Shown: positions 12,930 through 21,640 of the stretch, one piece after another
How positions within the stretch are numbered: position 1 is the stretch's first letter
Layout: the number at the start of each line of letters is the position of its first letter
Origin: CALUOB01 sp944322305
Lineage (GTDB): Bacteria > Actinomycetota > Coriobacteriia > Coriobacteriales > Coriobacteriaceae
Length of the DNA: 64,000 nucleotides
NCBI GenBank assembly: GCA_963931605.1
Contig: OZ007031.1
Coordinates: 868,001-932,000, forward strand
Direction of reading: 5' to 3'
Position numbers and translations under genes: made by a program
Notes under the pieces: generated by a model
What the model saw: only the letters and a program-made list of their open reading frames with translations
The model's database searches: none
Told to the model about the DNA's origin: nothing

Positions 12930-12980
12930 GTGACGGTTATGCCGCATAAACCCGCGAAGATAGGTATGCACAACCGTCAC
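12930..12980. promoter_or_regulatory. Inverted repeat, possible operator
   Basis: GTGACGGTTATGC (12930-12942) is mirrored by GCACAACCGTCAC (12968-12980) with one mismatch and a 25-base spacer; a third half-site GCATAACCG lies at 12892-12900. It sits about 50 bp before the tRNA promoter. Could be an operator or an RNA hairpin. Confidence 0.4.
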
Positions 12981-13028
12981 GCCCCCGTTTGGGCGAGAAG
13001 CGCAGGCACTCAGGCGTGCGGGGCAGGT

Positions 13029-13057
13029 TTGCCAGAACGGGGCAAAACCCGTATACT
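13029..13057 (+). promoter_or_regulatory. Sigma-70-type promoter of the tRNA-Pro/tRNA-Gly unit
   Basis: TTGCCA (13029-13034), a 17-bp spacer and TATACT (13052-13057), 43 bp before tRNA-Pro. It is the best canonical promoter seen in the window. Confidence 0.85.
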
Positions 13058-13099
13058 AGCGTGGTCGAGAGACAGGCAGGAATGCGTGTCTGTCGCTGT

Positions 13100-13176
13100 C
13101 GGGGCGTGGCGCAGCTTGGTAGCGCGCCTGCTTTGGGAGCAGGATGTCGCAGGTTCAAATCCTGTCGCCCCGACCA
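13100..13176 (+). tRNA. tRNA-Pro (anticodon TGG)
   Basis: 77 nt; acceptor CGGGGCG/CGCCCCG, anticodon loop TTTGGGA, T loop TTCAAATCC, encoded CCA. Confidence 0.97.
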
Positions 13177-13179
13177 CAG

Positions 13180-13253
13180 GCGGGCATAGTTCATCGGTAG
13201 AACCTCAGCCTTCCAAGCTGATGAGGCGGGTTCGACTCCCGTTGCCCGCTCCA
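13180..13253 (+). tRNA. tRNA-Gly (anticodon TCC)
   Basis: 74 nt; acceptor GCGGGCA/TGCCCGC, anticodon loop CTTCCAA, T loop TTCGACTCC, encoded CCA. It starts 3 bp after tRNA-Pro, so both are one transcript. Confidence 0.97.
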
Positions 13254-13263
13254 GGAACCTACG

Positions 13264-13300
13264 CGGCCCCGGAACCCATGCGGTACCGGGGCCGTTTGCT
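13264..13300 (+). terminator. Terminator of the tRNA-Pro/tRNA-Gly unit
   Basis: 9-bp perfect stem CGGCCCCGG/CCGGGGCCG with a 13-base loop followed by TTTGCTTT, 10 bp after tRNA-Gly. Confidence 0.8.
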
Positions 13301-13342
13301 TTGCAGGGAGCCGGCAGCCGAGTAGAGCGCCGCTCCCCGCCC

Positions 13343-14425
13343 CTACCCGCGGTACCCGCGGCGCTCGCGAATGATCTCGGCGGCGATGGAGACGGCGATC
13401 TCGGCCGGGGTCTCGTCACCCAGCGGCACGCCGACGGGCATGTGCAGGCGCGCGAGCTCCTCGGCCGCGATCCCCCGCTCGGCCAGCACCCGCTTCACGT
13501 GCGCCGTTTTCTTTGCGCTGCCGAGACAGCCCACGTAGCGCGCCCGCGCCCCCAGCGCCTGCGCAAGCACCGCGACGTCCGAGCCGTGCGCCGGCGTGCA
13601 CACCACCACGTAGTCGCACGGGGTTATGCGCACCTGCTCACCCAGGCGCTCAAACGGCGCGCACACCACGCGCTCCGCCGCGGGGAACCGCTCGGGCCGG
13701 GCAACGTCGGGACGGCTGTCACACACCGTCACGGCAAACCCCAGCCCCGCGAGCACCGGCACCAGCGCGGCGCCCACATGACCGCCCCCTATCACGAAGA
13801 CACGCCCCTCGGGAACCACCGGCAGCACGAACACCCTACCCAGGAGCTGGGGCTTCTCGCACGCCGTGATCGCCGCCGCGTCAAAGCCCTCGTGGGCGAT
13901 AAGCACGCCCGCCGATCCTTTCGCACGGGCGGCCGCGGCCGCCGCCCGCTCCTCGGCACTCAGCGTGAAGGGGCGCGTTACCAGAGCGCCGTCGGCGTCG
14001 CGCGCAAGAACAGCCGCCGCCGGATCCTCGGGGTCGGCAAGGTCGACGGCAAGCCAGGCCGCACCGCCCCCTTGCGCCTGCGCCAGCGCGCGGACGCCTT
14101 CGCCCGCCACCGCCGGGTCAACGTGCAGCAGGCACACGCGCGCGTCGCCGCCGCAGACCATGCCGGTTGCGCTGCGGGCCCCGTCCATCGCAAAGGCGCG
14201 CACCGCCGAGGCGCCCGCCCCAAGGCAGCGCGCCGTCTCCTTGAGCACCAGGCGCTCCAACGCGCCGCCGCCCACGGTGCCTGCCATGCCGCCGTCGGCG
14301 CGCAGCGCCAGGCAGGCTCCCGCCTTGCGCGGCGCGGACCCGTGCGTCTCCACCAGCAGGCAGAGCTCGGCCGACTCGCCCGCCGCGCGCGCCTCCTCAA
14401 GCGCCGCGATCACCTTCTCGTCCAT
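13343..14425 (-). CDS. XdhC/CoxI-family molybdenum hydroxylase accessory protein
   Basis: 360 residues. XdhC-type proteins bind the molybdenum cofactor and take part in inserting the terminal sulfur (or here possibly selenium) ligand into molybdenum hydroxylases. The N-terminal XdhC/CoxI domain carries ETHGSAPRKAG and GTVGGGALE (about 25-55). The C-terminal Rossmann domain begins at VFVIGGGHVG (about 205) and includes CTPAHGSD. Start is uncertain: ATG 14425 (used) or GTG three codons upstream; the ribosome site GGGAAGG is poorly spaced for both. First of a leftward pair convergent with the tRNA operon. Confidence 0.85.
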   Translation of the reverse strand: MDEKVIAALEEARAAGESAELCLLVETHGSAPRKAGACLALRADGGMAGTVGGGALERLVLKETARCLGAGASAVRAFAMDGARSATGMVCGGDARVCLLHVDPAVAGEGVRALAQAQGGGAAWLAVDLADPEDPAAAVLARDADGALVTRPFTLSAEERAAAAAARAKGSAGVLIAHEGFDAAAITACEKPQLLGRVFVLPVVPEGRVFVIGGGHVGAALVPVLAGLGFAVTVCDSRPDVARPERFPAAERVVCAPFERLGEQVRITPCDYVVVCTPAHGSDVAVLAQALGARARYVGCLGSAKKTAHVKRVLAERGIAAEELARLHMPVGVPLGDETPAEIAVSIAAEIIRERRGYRG

Positions 14426-14523
14426 ATGGCGCACCCGCCTTCCCGGGCCGTGTATGCCCGCTCGTCCCTCTCGTCACCGGCGTCGCCCGCCCACCGGCCG
14501 GCCACCGCCCGCGCCGCAACCGA

Positions 14524-15315
14524 CTACCGCAGCGCGCCGGTCAGCGCGAGCAGCGCCTCCAGCACGCCGCCACCCACCGCGCGGGCCTTGTCCGACACCG
14601 TGAAGCAGTGCTCCCGCACGCCGCGCGGGTCGATGTCGCCCGCCTTCATGCCCGGCTCCACCGGCACGCCCGGGGCGAGAAGCCCGCGCAGCACGCCGTC
14701 TATCGTTGCCGGCAGCGGCACGTCGCCAACCCGCGCCACCACCTCGCCGGCGCACACCGCATCCCCGATGGCGCGCAACGGCCCGAACAAACCCGCCGCC
14801 GGCGCACGCAGCACGCGGTCGGCACCGTGGCCGGCGATAACGCCCGGAACCCCGGTGTCGGGGGCCGCCGAACCCCTCCAGATCACGCGCCCCAGGTTGT
14901 GCCCGCGCTTGGTCTCCACCACGGCGTGGCAGTCGACCCCCGCCGCAAAGCCGGGGCCTGCGGCGACAACCGCCGGCGCGTCGGTGATGCGCGTGCCGGT
15001 GTTGCGCTTGGCGAGAATCGCGTCTACGAGCGCGTCGGGCTTAAGCTCCGCGACGCAACGCGCCGCGGGATCCACGAGCACGGCGACCGCGCCCGCCTCG
15101 GCGAGTGCGCCCGCCTCGGCGGTCGTGCGCGCCAGGCGCGCCGTCACGCCCTCGACCGCCGCCTCGCCCAGGCGCACCGCCTCGGAAAACGCCACCGTGC
15201 GGCGCACCGTGGTAGGCTGCGCCACCTCGGTGAGCACGAGCCGGCAGCCGGCGGCGGCAAGGCGGCAGGCAATGCCGGTGGCGATGTCGCCGGCCCCACG
15301 GATAACAACGAGCAT
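14524..15315 (-). CDS. yqeB: YqeB-family selenium-dependent molybdenum hydroxylase system protein
   Basis: 263 residues. YqeB is known from comparative genomics (Haft and Self, 2008) as a marker of selenium-dependent molybdenum hydroxylases; its biochemical role is unsettled. Visible: N-terminal Rossmann-like MLVVIRGAGDIATGIA, AKRNTGTRI, and ETKRGHNLGRVIWRG with GVPGVI, typical of the family. The ATG at 15315 follows GAGGGGAGGGG closely. It lies 98 bp upstream of the XdhC-like gene on the same strand. Confidence 0.9.
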   Translation of the reverse strand: MLVVIRGAGDIATGIACRLAAAGCRLVLTEVAQPTTVRRTVAFSEAVRLGEAAVEGVTARLARTTAEAGALAEAGAVAVLVDPAARCVAELKPDALVDAILAKRNTGTRITDAPAVVAAGPGFAAGVDCHAVVETKRGHNLGRVIWRGSAAPDTGVPGVIAGHGADRVLRAPAAGLFGPLRAIGDAVCAGEVVARVGDVPLPATIDGVLRGLLAPGVPVEPGMKAGDIDPRGVREHCFTVSDKARAVGGGVLEALLALTGALR

Positions 15316-15590
15316 GACCCCTCCCCTCGACGCCGGACGAGCTGGGCGCCTTCCGGTTACGTTACGGCTATTCTCTCACGGCGCAGGCGCCCGAAGGCGC
15401 GTCAACGCGTTTTGCGGGGCGCGGCGGGCGACAGCGGACGAGAAGAGCGCGCCTCGCAGCGGGGTGCAACGCCGCCGATCCCCCACATCGCCGACGCGCA
15501 GCCGCCCCGCCTTCCCCGCGCATCGTACCCGTGAGACAATGCGGGGGCACACGTCCCGCGGGCATCTCCCGCCAACCGAAAAGAGCCGCC

Positions 15591-16316
15591 GTGACCGAGA
15601 GCATCCCCTTTTCCTACCTGCCGCAGGCCCTGGGCCTGCGCCCCGGCGTTACGGCGGTCATCGGTAGCGGCGGCAAAACCTCGCTGCTGAGGACCCTCGC
15701 GGACCAGCTGAGCGCCGAGGGCGCCTCCGTGGTGCTTACCACCTCCACGCGCATCGCGCCGTTTGACGGCATGCCCTCCTGCACCGGCGCCGACCCGGCG
15801 GAGCTTTCCCGCCTGCTGGGCAGCGCACGCGCTGTCTGCGTCGGCACCCCCGCCGAGCAGGGCAAACTCGCGGCACCCGCGGTGCCCTTCTGCGCCCTTG
15901 CGCGCAACGTTGACTACGTGCTGGTGGAGGCGGACGGTTCGCGGAGCCTCCCCCTCAAGGCGCACGCCGCGCACGAGCCCGTCATCCCGGCGGAAGCAAC
16001 GCTCGTCGCAGCGGTGACGGGGGCCTCCGGCTTCGGCCAGCCGGTGCGCACCGCCGCGCACCGGCCCGAGATCTTCTGCAAGCTCGCCGGCTGCGAGGCC
16101 GGTGCGCCGGCAACGCCTGCCCTGGTAGCCCGCGCGCTTACGGCCGATTGGCTCGCCGGAACGCTCGACCGCGCAGGGGACGCGCGCCTGCGCGTGCTGG
16201 TAAACCAGGTGGACACGCCCGAGCGCCTCGAGGACACGTGCGAGCTCCAGCGCGCCCTGCACGTCCCCGTGCTCGCCGCCAGCCTGGCGCAGCAGCGCCT
16301 GTGGCGCATCGCCTGA
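15591..16316 (+). CDS. yqeC: YqeC-family selenium-dependent hydroxylase accessory protein (P-loop)
   Basis: About 241 residues; cytosolic accessory factor of the same selenium-molybdenum system, function not established. P-loop-like IGSGGKTSLLRTL near the N-terminus, then VVLTTSTRI, LVEADGSRSLPLKAH with the acidic Walker-B-like EADG, and LVNQVD near the end; all are family hallmarks. Start uncertain: the GTG at 15591 directly precedes the conserved part but has only AAGAG upstream; a GTG at 15531 would add 20 unconserved residues. It is the only rightward gene in this accessory set, divergent from yqeB. Confidence 0.87.
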   Translation: MTESIPFSYLPQALGLRPGVTAVIGSGGKTSLLRTLADQLSAEGASVVLTTSTRIAPFDGMPSCTGADPAELSRLLGSARAVCVGTPAEQGKLAAPAVPFCALARNVDYVLVEADGSRSLPLKAHAAHEPVIPAEATLVAAVTGASGFGQPVRTAAHRPEIFCKLAGCEAGAPATPALVARALTADWLAGTLDRAGDARLRVLVNQVDTPERLEDTCELQRALHVPVLAASLAQQRLWRIA

Positions 16317-16426
16317 AGGCGCCGGCTGCGAACCTAGGCGCGTCCGTCGCATGCCGGCCGCGCCCTTGCGCCGCCTTCGAGAGAGGCGGTGCCAAACGCT
16401 TCGCCGGCCCCACCTGCCCCGCCGGA

Positions 16427-17023
16427 CTACCCCAGCAGACGCGCCGCACGCTCTAGGTCTGCCGGCACGTCTATGTCGAGCAGCTCCTCGGCAGCCTGCG
16501 CGTCCACCAGCCCCACGTGCTTCTCGGCAGCCAGGACCGAGCGTCCGCCGTCTGCACCCTCAAGCGCCATAAGCGCGCCGAAAAGGCGCCGCGGGAAGAG
16601 CACCGGGCTCGCCGGCGCGCCCGCCTGCGCCAGGCGCACGGGGACCTCGGGCGCGACGGCGAAGGCGTCGCGCAGCGCGTAAAAGCTCGCGGGCCGCACA
16701 AGCGGTTGGTCGCCGGGCAAAAACAGGCAGCCGTCCCAGCACGCCGCCCCGAAGGTCAGGCCCGCGCGCACCGAGGCGGCGCGATCCGCGCCGCCGTGCA
16801 GCATGCAGGCCAAGCCGCGCTCGGCGCAGAGCTCGGCCACACGGGGCCAGCGCGTGGAGACCACCGTCTCGAAGCCGCCCGCGAGCGCGCTCGGTACCGA
16901 GAGCGCCGTGCGCACCACCACAGCCTCGCCGCCAAGCTCCGCCGTGAGCTTGTTGCCCGCGCCGCCGGCCGCCGAGAAGCGCCGCCCCTCCCCCGAGGCC
17001 ATCACCACGCACCCCAGTCGCAT
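16427..17023 (-). CDS. MocA/YgfJ-like nucleotidyltransferase, molybdenum cofactor maturation
   Basis: 198 residues, MobA-like NTP transferase fold. Relatives add CMP or GMP to molybdopterin; the YgfJ subgroup goes with selenium-dependent molybdenum hydroxylases. The N-terminal nucleotide loop MASGEGRRF with a following NKL lysine, LPGDQPLV with the metal-binding Asp, and LDIDVPADL near the C-terminus are seen. ATG 17023 has AAGGAGGT 6 bases upstream. It is convergent with yqeC and 162 bp downstream of the purine permease, probably one transcript with it. Confidence 0.87.
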   Translation of the reverse strand: MRLGCVVMASGEGRRFSAAGGAGNKLTAELGGEAVVVRTALSVPSALAGGFETVVSTRWPRVAELCAERGLACMLHGGADRAASVRAGLTFGAACWDGCLFLPGDQPLVRPASFYALRDAFAVAPEVPVRLAQAGAPASPVLFPRRLFGALMALEGADGGRSVLAAEKHVGLVDAQAAEELLDIDVPADLERAARLLG

Positions 17024-17185
17024 CCCAACCTCCTTACCTACGCGGCGGGGCCGCTGCACCCGGCAGCGGCCCCGCTCTTCTCGTTCGTATCGCTTGCATC
17101 GCCCGAGCCTGCGCGCTTCACACCCGCCCGCAGGGCAGGCCAGCACGGCATGCCGCGCCGTGCGGACGCCAAGCGCCGACCATGC

Positions 17186-18517
17186 CTAGTTCTCGGAGTC
17201 GTCCTCGGGCACGATGGCGTTGAGCACGAACACAACCAGGAAGGCAACCATGAGCGAGCTGCCCAGCACGTTCTGCGCGAGCTGCGGCATGAACTGCAGG
17301 ATGTCGGGCACGGCCTCGATGCCCACGCCCAGGGCCAGCGCGATGCCCACGATCATGCGGTTGCGGTAGTTGAGCGGCTGCTCGGTGATGAGCTGGACGC
17401 CCGAGAGCGTGATGGCCGCGAAGACCGTCACCGTGGCGCCGCCGAGCACCGGCTGCGGGATGGTGGCCATAAGCGCCATGAGCTTGGGGCACACGCCCGC
17501 GACGAGCATGATGGCGCCCACGATCACGAAGACGCGCTTGGCAACCACCTTGGTGGTGCAGATGAGGCCCACGTTCTGGCTGTAGGGGTCGGTGGGCAGG
17601 CCGCCGATCACCGCGCCGATCATGCCGCAGATGCTCTGACCCTTGATGGCGCCGCCGAGCTCCTTGTCGGTGGCGTCGCGGCCAAAGCCGCCCATGGCGG
17701 TAGAGGACACGTCGCCGATGGTCTGCACGGCCTGCACCACGTACATGAGGATCATCATGAGGATGGCGTCGGGGTGGAACTCAAGCCCGAAGTGGAACGG
17801 CGTCGGAATGGAGAAGAACGCCGCGCTTGCCACGTCGGAGAAGTCCACGATGCCGCCCATGGCAAGGGCGACGGCGTAGCCCACGATGATGCCGACGATC
17901 ATGCCGGAAACCTTGAGGAGGCCCTTGCCGAACAGGCTGCACGCCAGCGTGATGGCCAGCGTCACCAGCGCCAGGATCCAGAACTGCGGCGTGCCGAAGG
18001 TGCCGGCCGCCTGGGCCGCCGAGCCGCCGCCGAAGTAGTTGAGGGCCGTCTCGTACAGCGAGAGGCCGATGGCGAGCACCACCGTGCCGCACACGATGGG
18101 CGGGAAGAACCGGCGGATCTTGCCCAGGAACATGCCGATGAAGATAGACGCGAAGCCGGCCACCAGCTGCGCGCCGAAGATCGCGGCGATGCCGTACTGC
18201 GCGCCGATGAGCGTGAGCACCGGCATGTAGGCGAACGCCACGCCCATCACGTTGGGCATCCCCATGCCGAAGCCGAGCACCGGGTACAGCTGCAGCAGCG
18301 TGGTGATGCCGCCGATGATCATGGCCGCTTGCATGAGCAGGGTCTGGTCGGCCGCCGAAAGGCCGCAGGTGCCCGCGATGAGCATGGGCGGCGTGATGTT
18401 GCCCACGAGCATGGCCAGCACGTGCTGCATCGCCTGCGGGAACGCCTCCGCAAACGACGGCTTGCCGTTCAGCTCGAACAGCGCCCCCTTCTCCTGCACT
18501 GCCTTGTTACCCTCCAT
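17186..18517 (-). CDS. NCS2-family xanthine/uracil permease
   Basis: 443 residues, polytopic membrane protein with about 12-14 hydrophobic segments; proton-coupled nucleobase uptake. Seen: QTIGDVSSTAMGGFGRDATDKELGGAIKG-type core (split at about 275-305), GGLPTDPYSQNVG and an N-terminal QHVLAMLVGNITPP segment, all NCS2 signatures. The usual NxGxxxxT motif reads NVGLICTT here. Placed between the MocA-like gene and selD, so it likely supplies the purine used by the molybdenum hydroxylase. ATG 18517 follows GGGGAG. Confidence 0.9.
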   Translation of the reverse strand: MEGNKAVQEKGALFELNGKPSFAEAFPQAMQHVLAMLVGNITPPMLIAGTCGLSAADQTLLMQAAMIIGGITTLLQLYPVLGFGMGMPNVMGVAFAYMPVLTLIGAQYGIAAIFGAQLVAGFASIFIGMFLGKIRRFFPPIVCGTVVLAIGLSLYETALNYFGGGSAAQAAGTFGTPQFWILALVTLAITLACSLFGKGLLKVSGMIVGIIVGYAVALAMGGIVDFSDVASAAFFSIPTPFHFGLEFHPDAILMMILMYVVQAVQTIGDVSSTAMGGFGRDATDKELGGAIKGQSICGMIGAVIGGLPTDPYSQNVGLICTTKVVAKRVFVIVGAIMLVAGVCPKLMALMATIPQPVLGGATVTVFAAITLSGVQLITEQPLNYRNRMIVGIALALGVGIEAVPDILQFMPQLAQNVLGSSLMVAFLVVFVLNAIVPEDDSEN

Positions 18518-18588
18518 ATACTCTCCCCTCGTCTCGCGCCGCGACGTGCGAACCGGCCTCGGTGGTCGGGCGCAGCTGCGGAACCCCC

Positions 18589-18594
18589 ATTGTA
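18589..18594 (-). promoter_or_regulatory. Putative -10 box of the permease gene
   Basis: Minus strand CCCTATACAATGG; TACAAT hexamer 72 bp before the ATG. It resembles the box before the hydroxylase operon (10924), hinting at shared control. -35 weak. Confidence 0.45.
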
Positions 18595-18753
18595 TAGGGC
18601 CGCAACGCAGGTGGGGAACCAAAAACAGGCAGGTTTCAAGGCGAAACGCAAAAAGGGCCGCAAAGGCGGGCGGGAAGCGCGCAGGGAGGGCGTGCGGCGC
18701 TCGCAGTGGGCGACAACGGCGCGGGCCAAGAGGCGCGCCCGCAGGGCGCGAGG

Positions 18754-19809
18754 CTACACGAGGCGGATGCGCTTCTCGCCCGCCTGGGCCTGCGCGGCCG
18801 CATACGGGCGCATGCAGCCCACCGCCTGCGCGGGCACGCCTTCTGCCGCGAGCGCCGCGACCAAGGCGTCTGCGTCGGCGGGCGCCACCGCGATCATGAG
18901 GCCGCCGGAGGTCTGGGGGTCAAAGAGCAGGTCCTGCAGGGCGAGCGGGGTGGCACCCGGGTCAACGTGCGCCTCGGCGAAGCTGCGGTTGCGGTACACC
19001 GCCGCCGGCAGCACTCCCGCTTCCGCAAGCTCGAGCACCCCCGGCAGCAGGCGGAAAGCGCGCGAGTCAAGCTCGGCGGCGAGACCGGCTCCCTGCGCCA
19101 TCTCGAGCGTGTGGCCCAGCACGCCGAAGCCTGTAATGTCGGTGCAGGCGTGGGTGGCGAAGCGCCGCATGACCTCGGACGCGCAGCGGTTGAGCTCGGT
19201 CATGGCGCGCACAGCAGCCCGTTCGAGCGCGGGTGTCGCCACCCCGCCCTTCAGCGCCGTGGTGGCAACGCCGATGCCCAGCGGCTTGGTGTACACGAGC
19301 ACGTCGCCTGCCTGCGCGGCGTCGTTGCGGACGATGCGCGCGGGGTCGAGCGTGCCGGTGACCGCCATGCCGTACTTAGGCTCGTCGTCGTAGATGCTGT
19401 GGCCGCCCGCCAGCGACGCGCCCGCCTCGGTTACCTTGGAAAGGCCGCCGCGCAGGATCTCGCGCACCGCCTTGGCGGGCATGTCCTCGGGAACGGCCAT
19501 CACGTTCAGCGCGGTGACGGGCACCCCGCCCATGGCATAGATATCCGAGAGGGCATTGGCAGCAGCCACCTGCCCGAACGTGAACGGGTCGTCCACCATG
19601 GGCGGGAAGAAGTCGACCGTCTGAACGATGGACAACCGGTCGGTCAGGCGGTAGACCGCCGCGTCGTCGGCGTGGTCGAACCCCACGAGCAGGTTGGGAT
19701 CGCGCGGGGCCGCGAACCCCTCGAACAGCTGGGCAAGCTGGCCGGCCCCCACCTTCGCGCCGCATCCCGCGCATGATGCCAGCTTGGTGAGCTTGACGTC
19801 CCCACTCAT
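18754..19809 (-). CDS. selD: Selenide, water dikinase (selenophosphate synthase)
   Basis: Makes selenophosphate, the activated selenium donor, from selenide and ATP. 351 residues with PurM-like N- and C-domains. The catalytic loop reads LTKLASCAGCGAK: Cys16 and Lys19 align with E. coli Cys17 and Lys20, so this is the cysteine form, not a selenoprotein. Other family blocks: ADDAAVYRL, FFPPMVDDPFTFGQ, AGGHSIYDDEPKYG, DITGFGVLGH. ATG 19809 follows GGGAGG by 3 bases. No selA, selB or tRNA-Sec is in this window; together with yqeB/yqeC/yedF it fits SelD serving a selenium-containing molybdenum cofactor rather than selenocysteine. Confidence 0.95.
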   Translation of the reverse strand: MSGDVKLTKLASCAGCGAKVGAGQLAQLFEGFAAPRDPNLLVGFDHADDAAVYRLTDRLSIVQTVDFFPPMVDDPFTFGQVAAANALSDIYAMGGVPVTALNVMAVPEDMPAKAVREILRGGLSKVTEAGASLAGGHSIYDDEPKYGMAVTGTLDPARIVRNDAAQAGDVLVYTKPLGIGVATTALKGGVATPALERAAVRAMTELNRCASEVMRRFATHACTDITGFGVLGHTLEMAQGAGLAAELDSRAFRLLPGVLELAEAGVLPAAVYRNRSFAEAHVDPGATPLALQDLLFDPQTSGGLMIAVAPADADALVAALAAEGVPAQAVGCMRPYAAAQAQAGEKRIRLV

Positions 19810-19907
19810 GATGCCTCCCGTTGCGTTGCGTGAGCCCTCTCCAGCATGCACCGCGTGCGCGCGGTGCAACCGTGGATGGCCCGGTGCCCACGTTTTGCAA
19901 GCCACAG

Positions 19908-20089
19908 TGTGCAAATAATCGAGCTATGGACGATTCGTGCCGAGGGGCATCCGCGCGTCCAGTTGAATTTGCATACTCTTCTTCGTTTTACCAGATGATT
20001 TTAAAACACCGTGCATAGAATTCGCGCTATGAAACAGCACTAAAAATAGAAGCATATGATGAATCGTCCATAGCTCAAATATTTGCACA
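19908..20089. mobile_element. MITE-like inverted-repeat element, copy 2
   Basis: 182 bp with 29-bp terminal inverted repeats (19908-19936 and 20061-20089), two mismatches, nearly the same sequence as the ends of the element at 6613-6792. The interior shares GTTTTACCAGAT (19985-19996). It sits between selD and the DUF3343 gene, where it may carry or interrupt a promoter. No ORF. Confidence 0.75.
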
Positions 20090-20120
20090 ATCCCGCTGCG
20101 CCCACCGGGCGGCGCCGCGC

Positions 20121-20432
20121 CTACAGCGCAAGCTCGGTCAGCGCGACGGGCTGAACGCGCCCGGCCAGCGCCGCCAGAAAGGCTTGGCGCGCTGCGTCCT
20201 CGGCGGGAAGCACCCAAGCCAGCCCGCAGTCGGCGCGTATCTGCGCGGGCAGCGGGATGATGCGCCCGGGCACGCCGGCCGCGCGGCAAAGCCGCTCGGC
20301 CTCAAGCGCGTCGAACGTGCTGGCAAACGACGCCACAAGCCGGCGCTGCGGCGCACGAGCGTCCGAGCGCAGCGGCGGCGCGCCTGCGCCACCCATACCG
20401 AACAGGCTCTTCGCACTTGCGTTCTCCCCCAT
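20121..20432 (-). CDS. DUF3343 family protein, putative selenium/sulfur carrier
   Basis: 103 residues. The conserved DUF3343 part covers RLVASFASTFDALEAERL to CGLAWVLP (about 35-80): a strand, a helix with xxLEAE, and a Cys (in RADCGLAW) that is a plausible chalcogen-carrying residue. The family is a recurrent neighbour of yedF and SelD in selenium clusters; a role as a selenium shuttle is inferred from that. ATG 20432 is preceded by GGGGG; the N-terminal 30 residues are not conserved and an ATG 11 codons later is possible. 17 bp after the MFS gene. Confidence 0.75.
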   Translation of the reverse strand: MGENASAKSLFGMGGAGAPPLRSDARAPQRRLVASFASTFDALEAERLCRAAGVPGRIIPLPAQIRADCGLAWVLPAEDAARQAFLAALAGRVQPVALTELAL

Positions 20433-20449
20433 CGGGCACCCCCGTTCCG

Positions 20450-21640
20450 CTACGCCCTGCGCGCAGCGAGCGTGTGATTGAGCCTCTCCGCTGCCACGAT
20501 CATCACCAGCAAAAGAACCCCCAGGTAAAACGGATAGAGCCATGCGCCGACGTACTGCGCGAGCACGCCGAACAGCGGCGAGAGGGCCAGCGGCCCCACA
20601 TAGGCGAAGGCCATCTGCATACCCGTGAGCTCAAGCGCCACGTCCTCGCCGAAGCGCGCCGGCGTAGCGTGAATGACCGCCGGGTAGATGGGCGCGCAGC
20701 CCAGGCCCACCAGCACCAAACCCGGCAGCAGCGCGGCGTTGCCCGCCGGCAGCAGCACCAGCACGAGGCCCGCCGCGACGACGACCTGCCCCAGGCGGAT
20801 CATGTTGCGGTCGCTCACGCGCATGGACACGAAACCGCTCACCGCGCGCCCGAGCGTAATGCCCACATAGAACAGCGAGGCCCAGCTGGCCGCCGTCTCG
20901 GCCGTGATGCCGCGCGCATGCACGCAGTACGTGGCTGCCCACGCGCCGCAGGTGCTCTCAAGCGCGTTGTAACAGAAGAAGCAGATGAGCACCGCCGCAA
21001 CGCCGGGCATGCGCAGAAGCTCGCGCCGCGAGCGCGCAGGGCGGCTGACAACCGACGCGTCCGCAGCGCCCCCTTGACGGACGCGGTGCAGCACGCGCCT
21101 CTCTTTCCACAAGGGCAGCGAGAGCGTGAGCACCACGGCGATGGCAACCTGCACGCCGCCGATGACGAGAAAGCCCAGGTTCCACGAGCCGCCCGCCAGG
21201 CACGCCGCCATGATCATGGGGCCGCCGCTCGCGCCGACGCCCCACATGCAGTGCAGCCAGCTCATGTGCTGGCTCTTATAGTGCAGGGCCACGTAGGCGT
21301 TGAGCGCCGCGTCCACCGCGCCGGCACCCAGGCCGTAGGGCACGGCCCACAGGCAGAGCTGCCAAAACGCGCTCGACGCCGCAAAGCCCACCAGCGCCGC
21401 CGCGGTAAGCGCCACGCTGGCCACGGTGACGCGCCCCGTGCCGAAACGCTCCACCACCCGCACCGACATCAGGCTCGAGACAATGGTGCCCGCCGTGATG
21501 ATCATGGTGACGGCGCCGACCCACGACGTGCCCGCACCCAGCGCGGGCGCCATGGTGGGCCATGCCGACCCGATGGCCGAGTCGGGCAGGCCCAAGCTGA
21601 TAAAGGCAAGGTAAATGATGGGGAGAAGACCGACGGGCAT
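20450..21640 (-). CDS. Major facilitator superfamily transporter
   Basis: 396 residues with about 12 hydrophobic segments in two halves joined by a basic loop (about 190-215). Cytoplasmic loop 2-3 has the MFS motif form SVRVVERFGTGR and the second half repeats it as SMRVSDRNMIR. Closest in feel to sugar/fucose-permease-like MFS carriers. Substrate unknown. Its place between DUF3343 and the cysteine desulfurase, on the same strand with short gaps, makes import of a selenium compound, a purine or a related solute worth considering. ATG 21640 has GGAAGGGA 6 bases upstream; a -10-like TACAAT lies at 21678-21683. Confidence 0.85.
   Translation of the reverse strand: MPVGLLPIIYLAFISLGLPDSAIGSAWPTMAPALGAGTSWVGAVTMIITAGTIVSSLMSVRVVERFGTGRVTVASVALTAAALVGFAASSAFWQLCLWAVPYGLGAGAVDAALNAYVALHYKSQHMSWLHCMWGVGASGGPMIMAACLAGGSWNLGFLVIGGVQVAIAVVLTLSLPLWKERRVLHRVRQGGAADASVVSRPARSRRELLRMPGVAAVLICFFCYNALESTCGAWAATYCVHARGITAETAASWASLFYVGITLGRAVSGFVSMRVSDRNMIRLGQVVVAAGLVLVLLPAGNAALLPGLVLVGLGCAPIYPAVIHATPARFGEDVALELTGMQMAFAYVGPLALSPLFGVLAQYVGAWLYPFYLGVLLLVMIVAAERLNHTLAARRA

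Noticed and set aside
13301..15667. Very long rightward open frame opposite the XdhC-like and yqeB genes
   Set aside because: Composition is that of an antisense frame in high-GC DNA; the genes on the minus strand have family motifs and ribosome sites.
18731..18749. Intrinsic terminator after selD
   Set aside because: A small GC hairpin (GCGCCC/GGGCGC) is there, but the loop is short and no T run follows.
18754..19809. SelD as a selenoprotein
   Set aside because: The catalytic position is a TGC-type cysteine codon (Cys16); no in-frame TGA is present.
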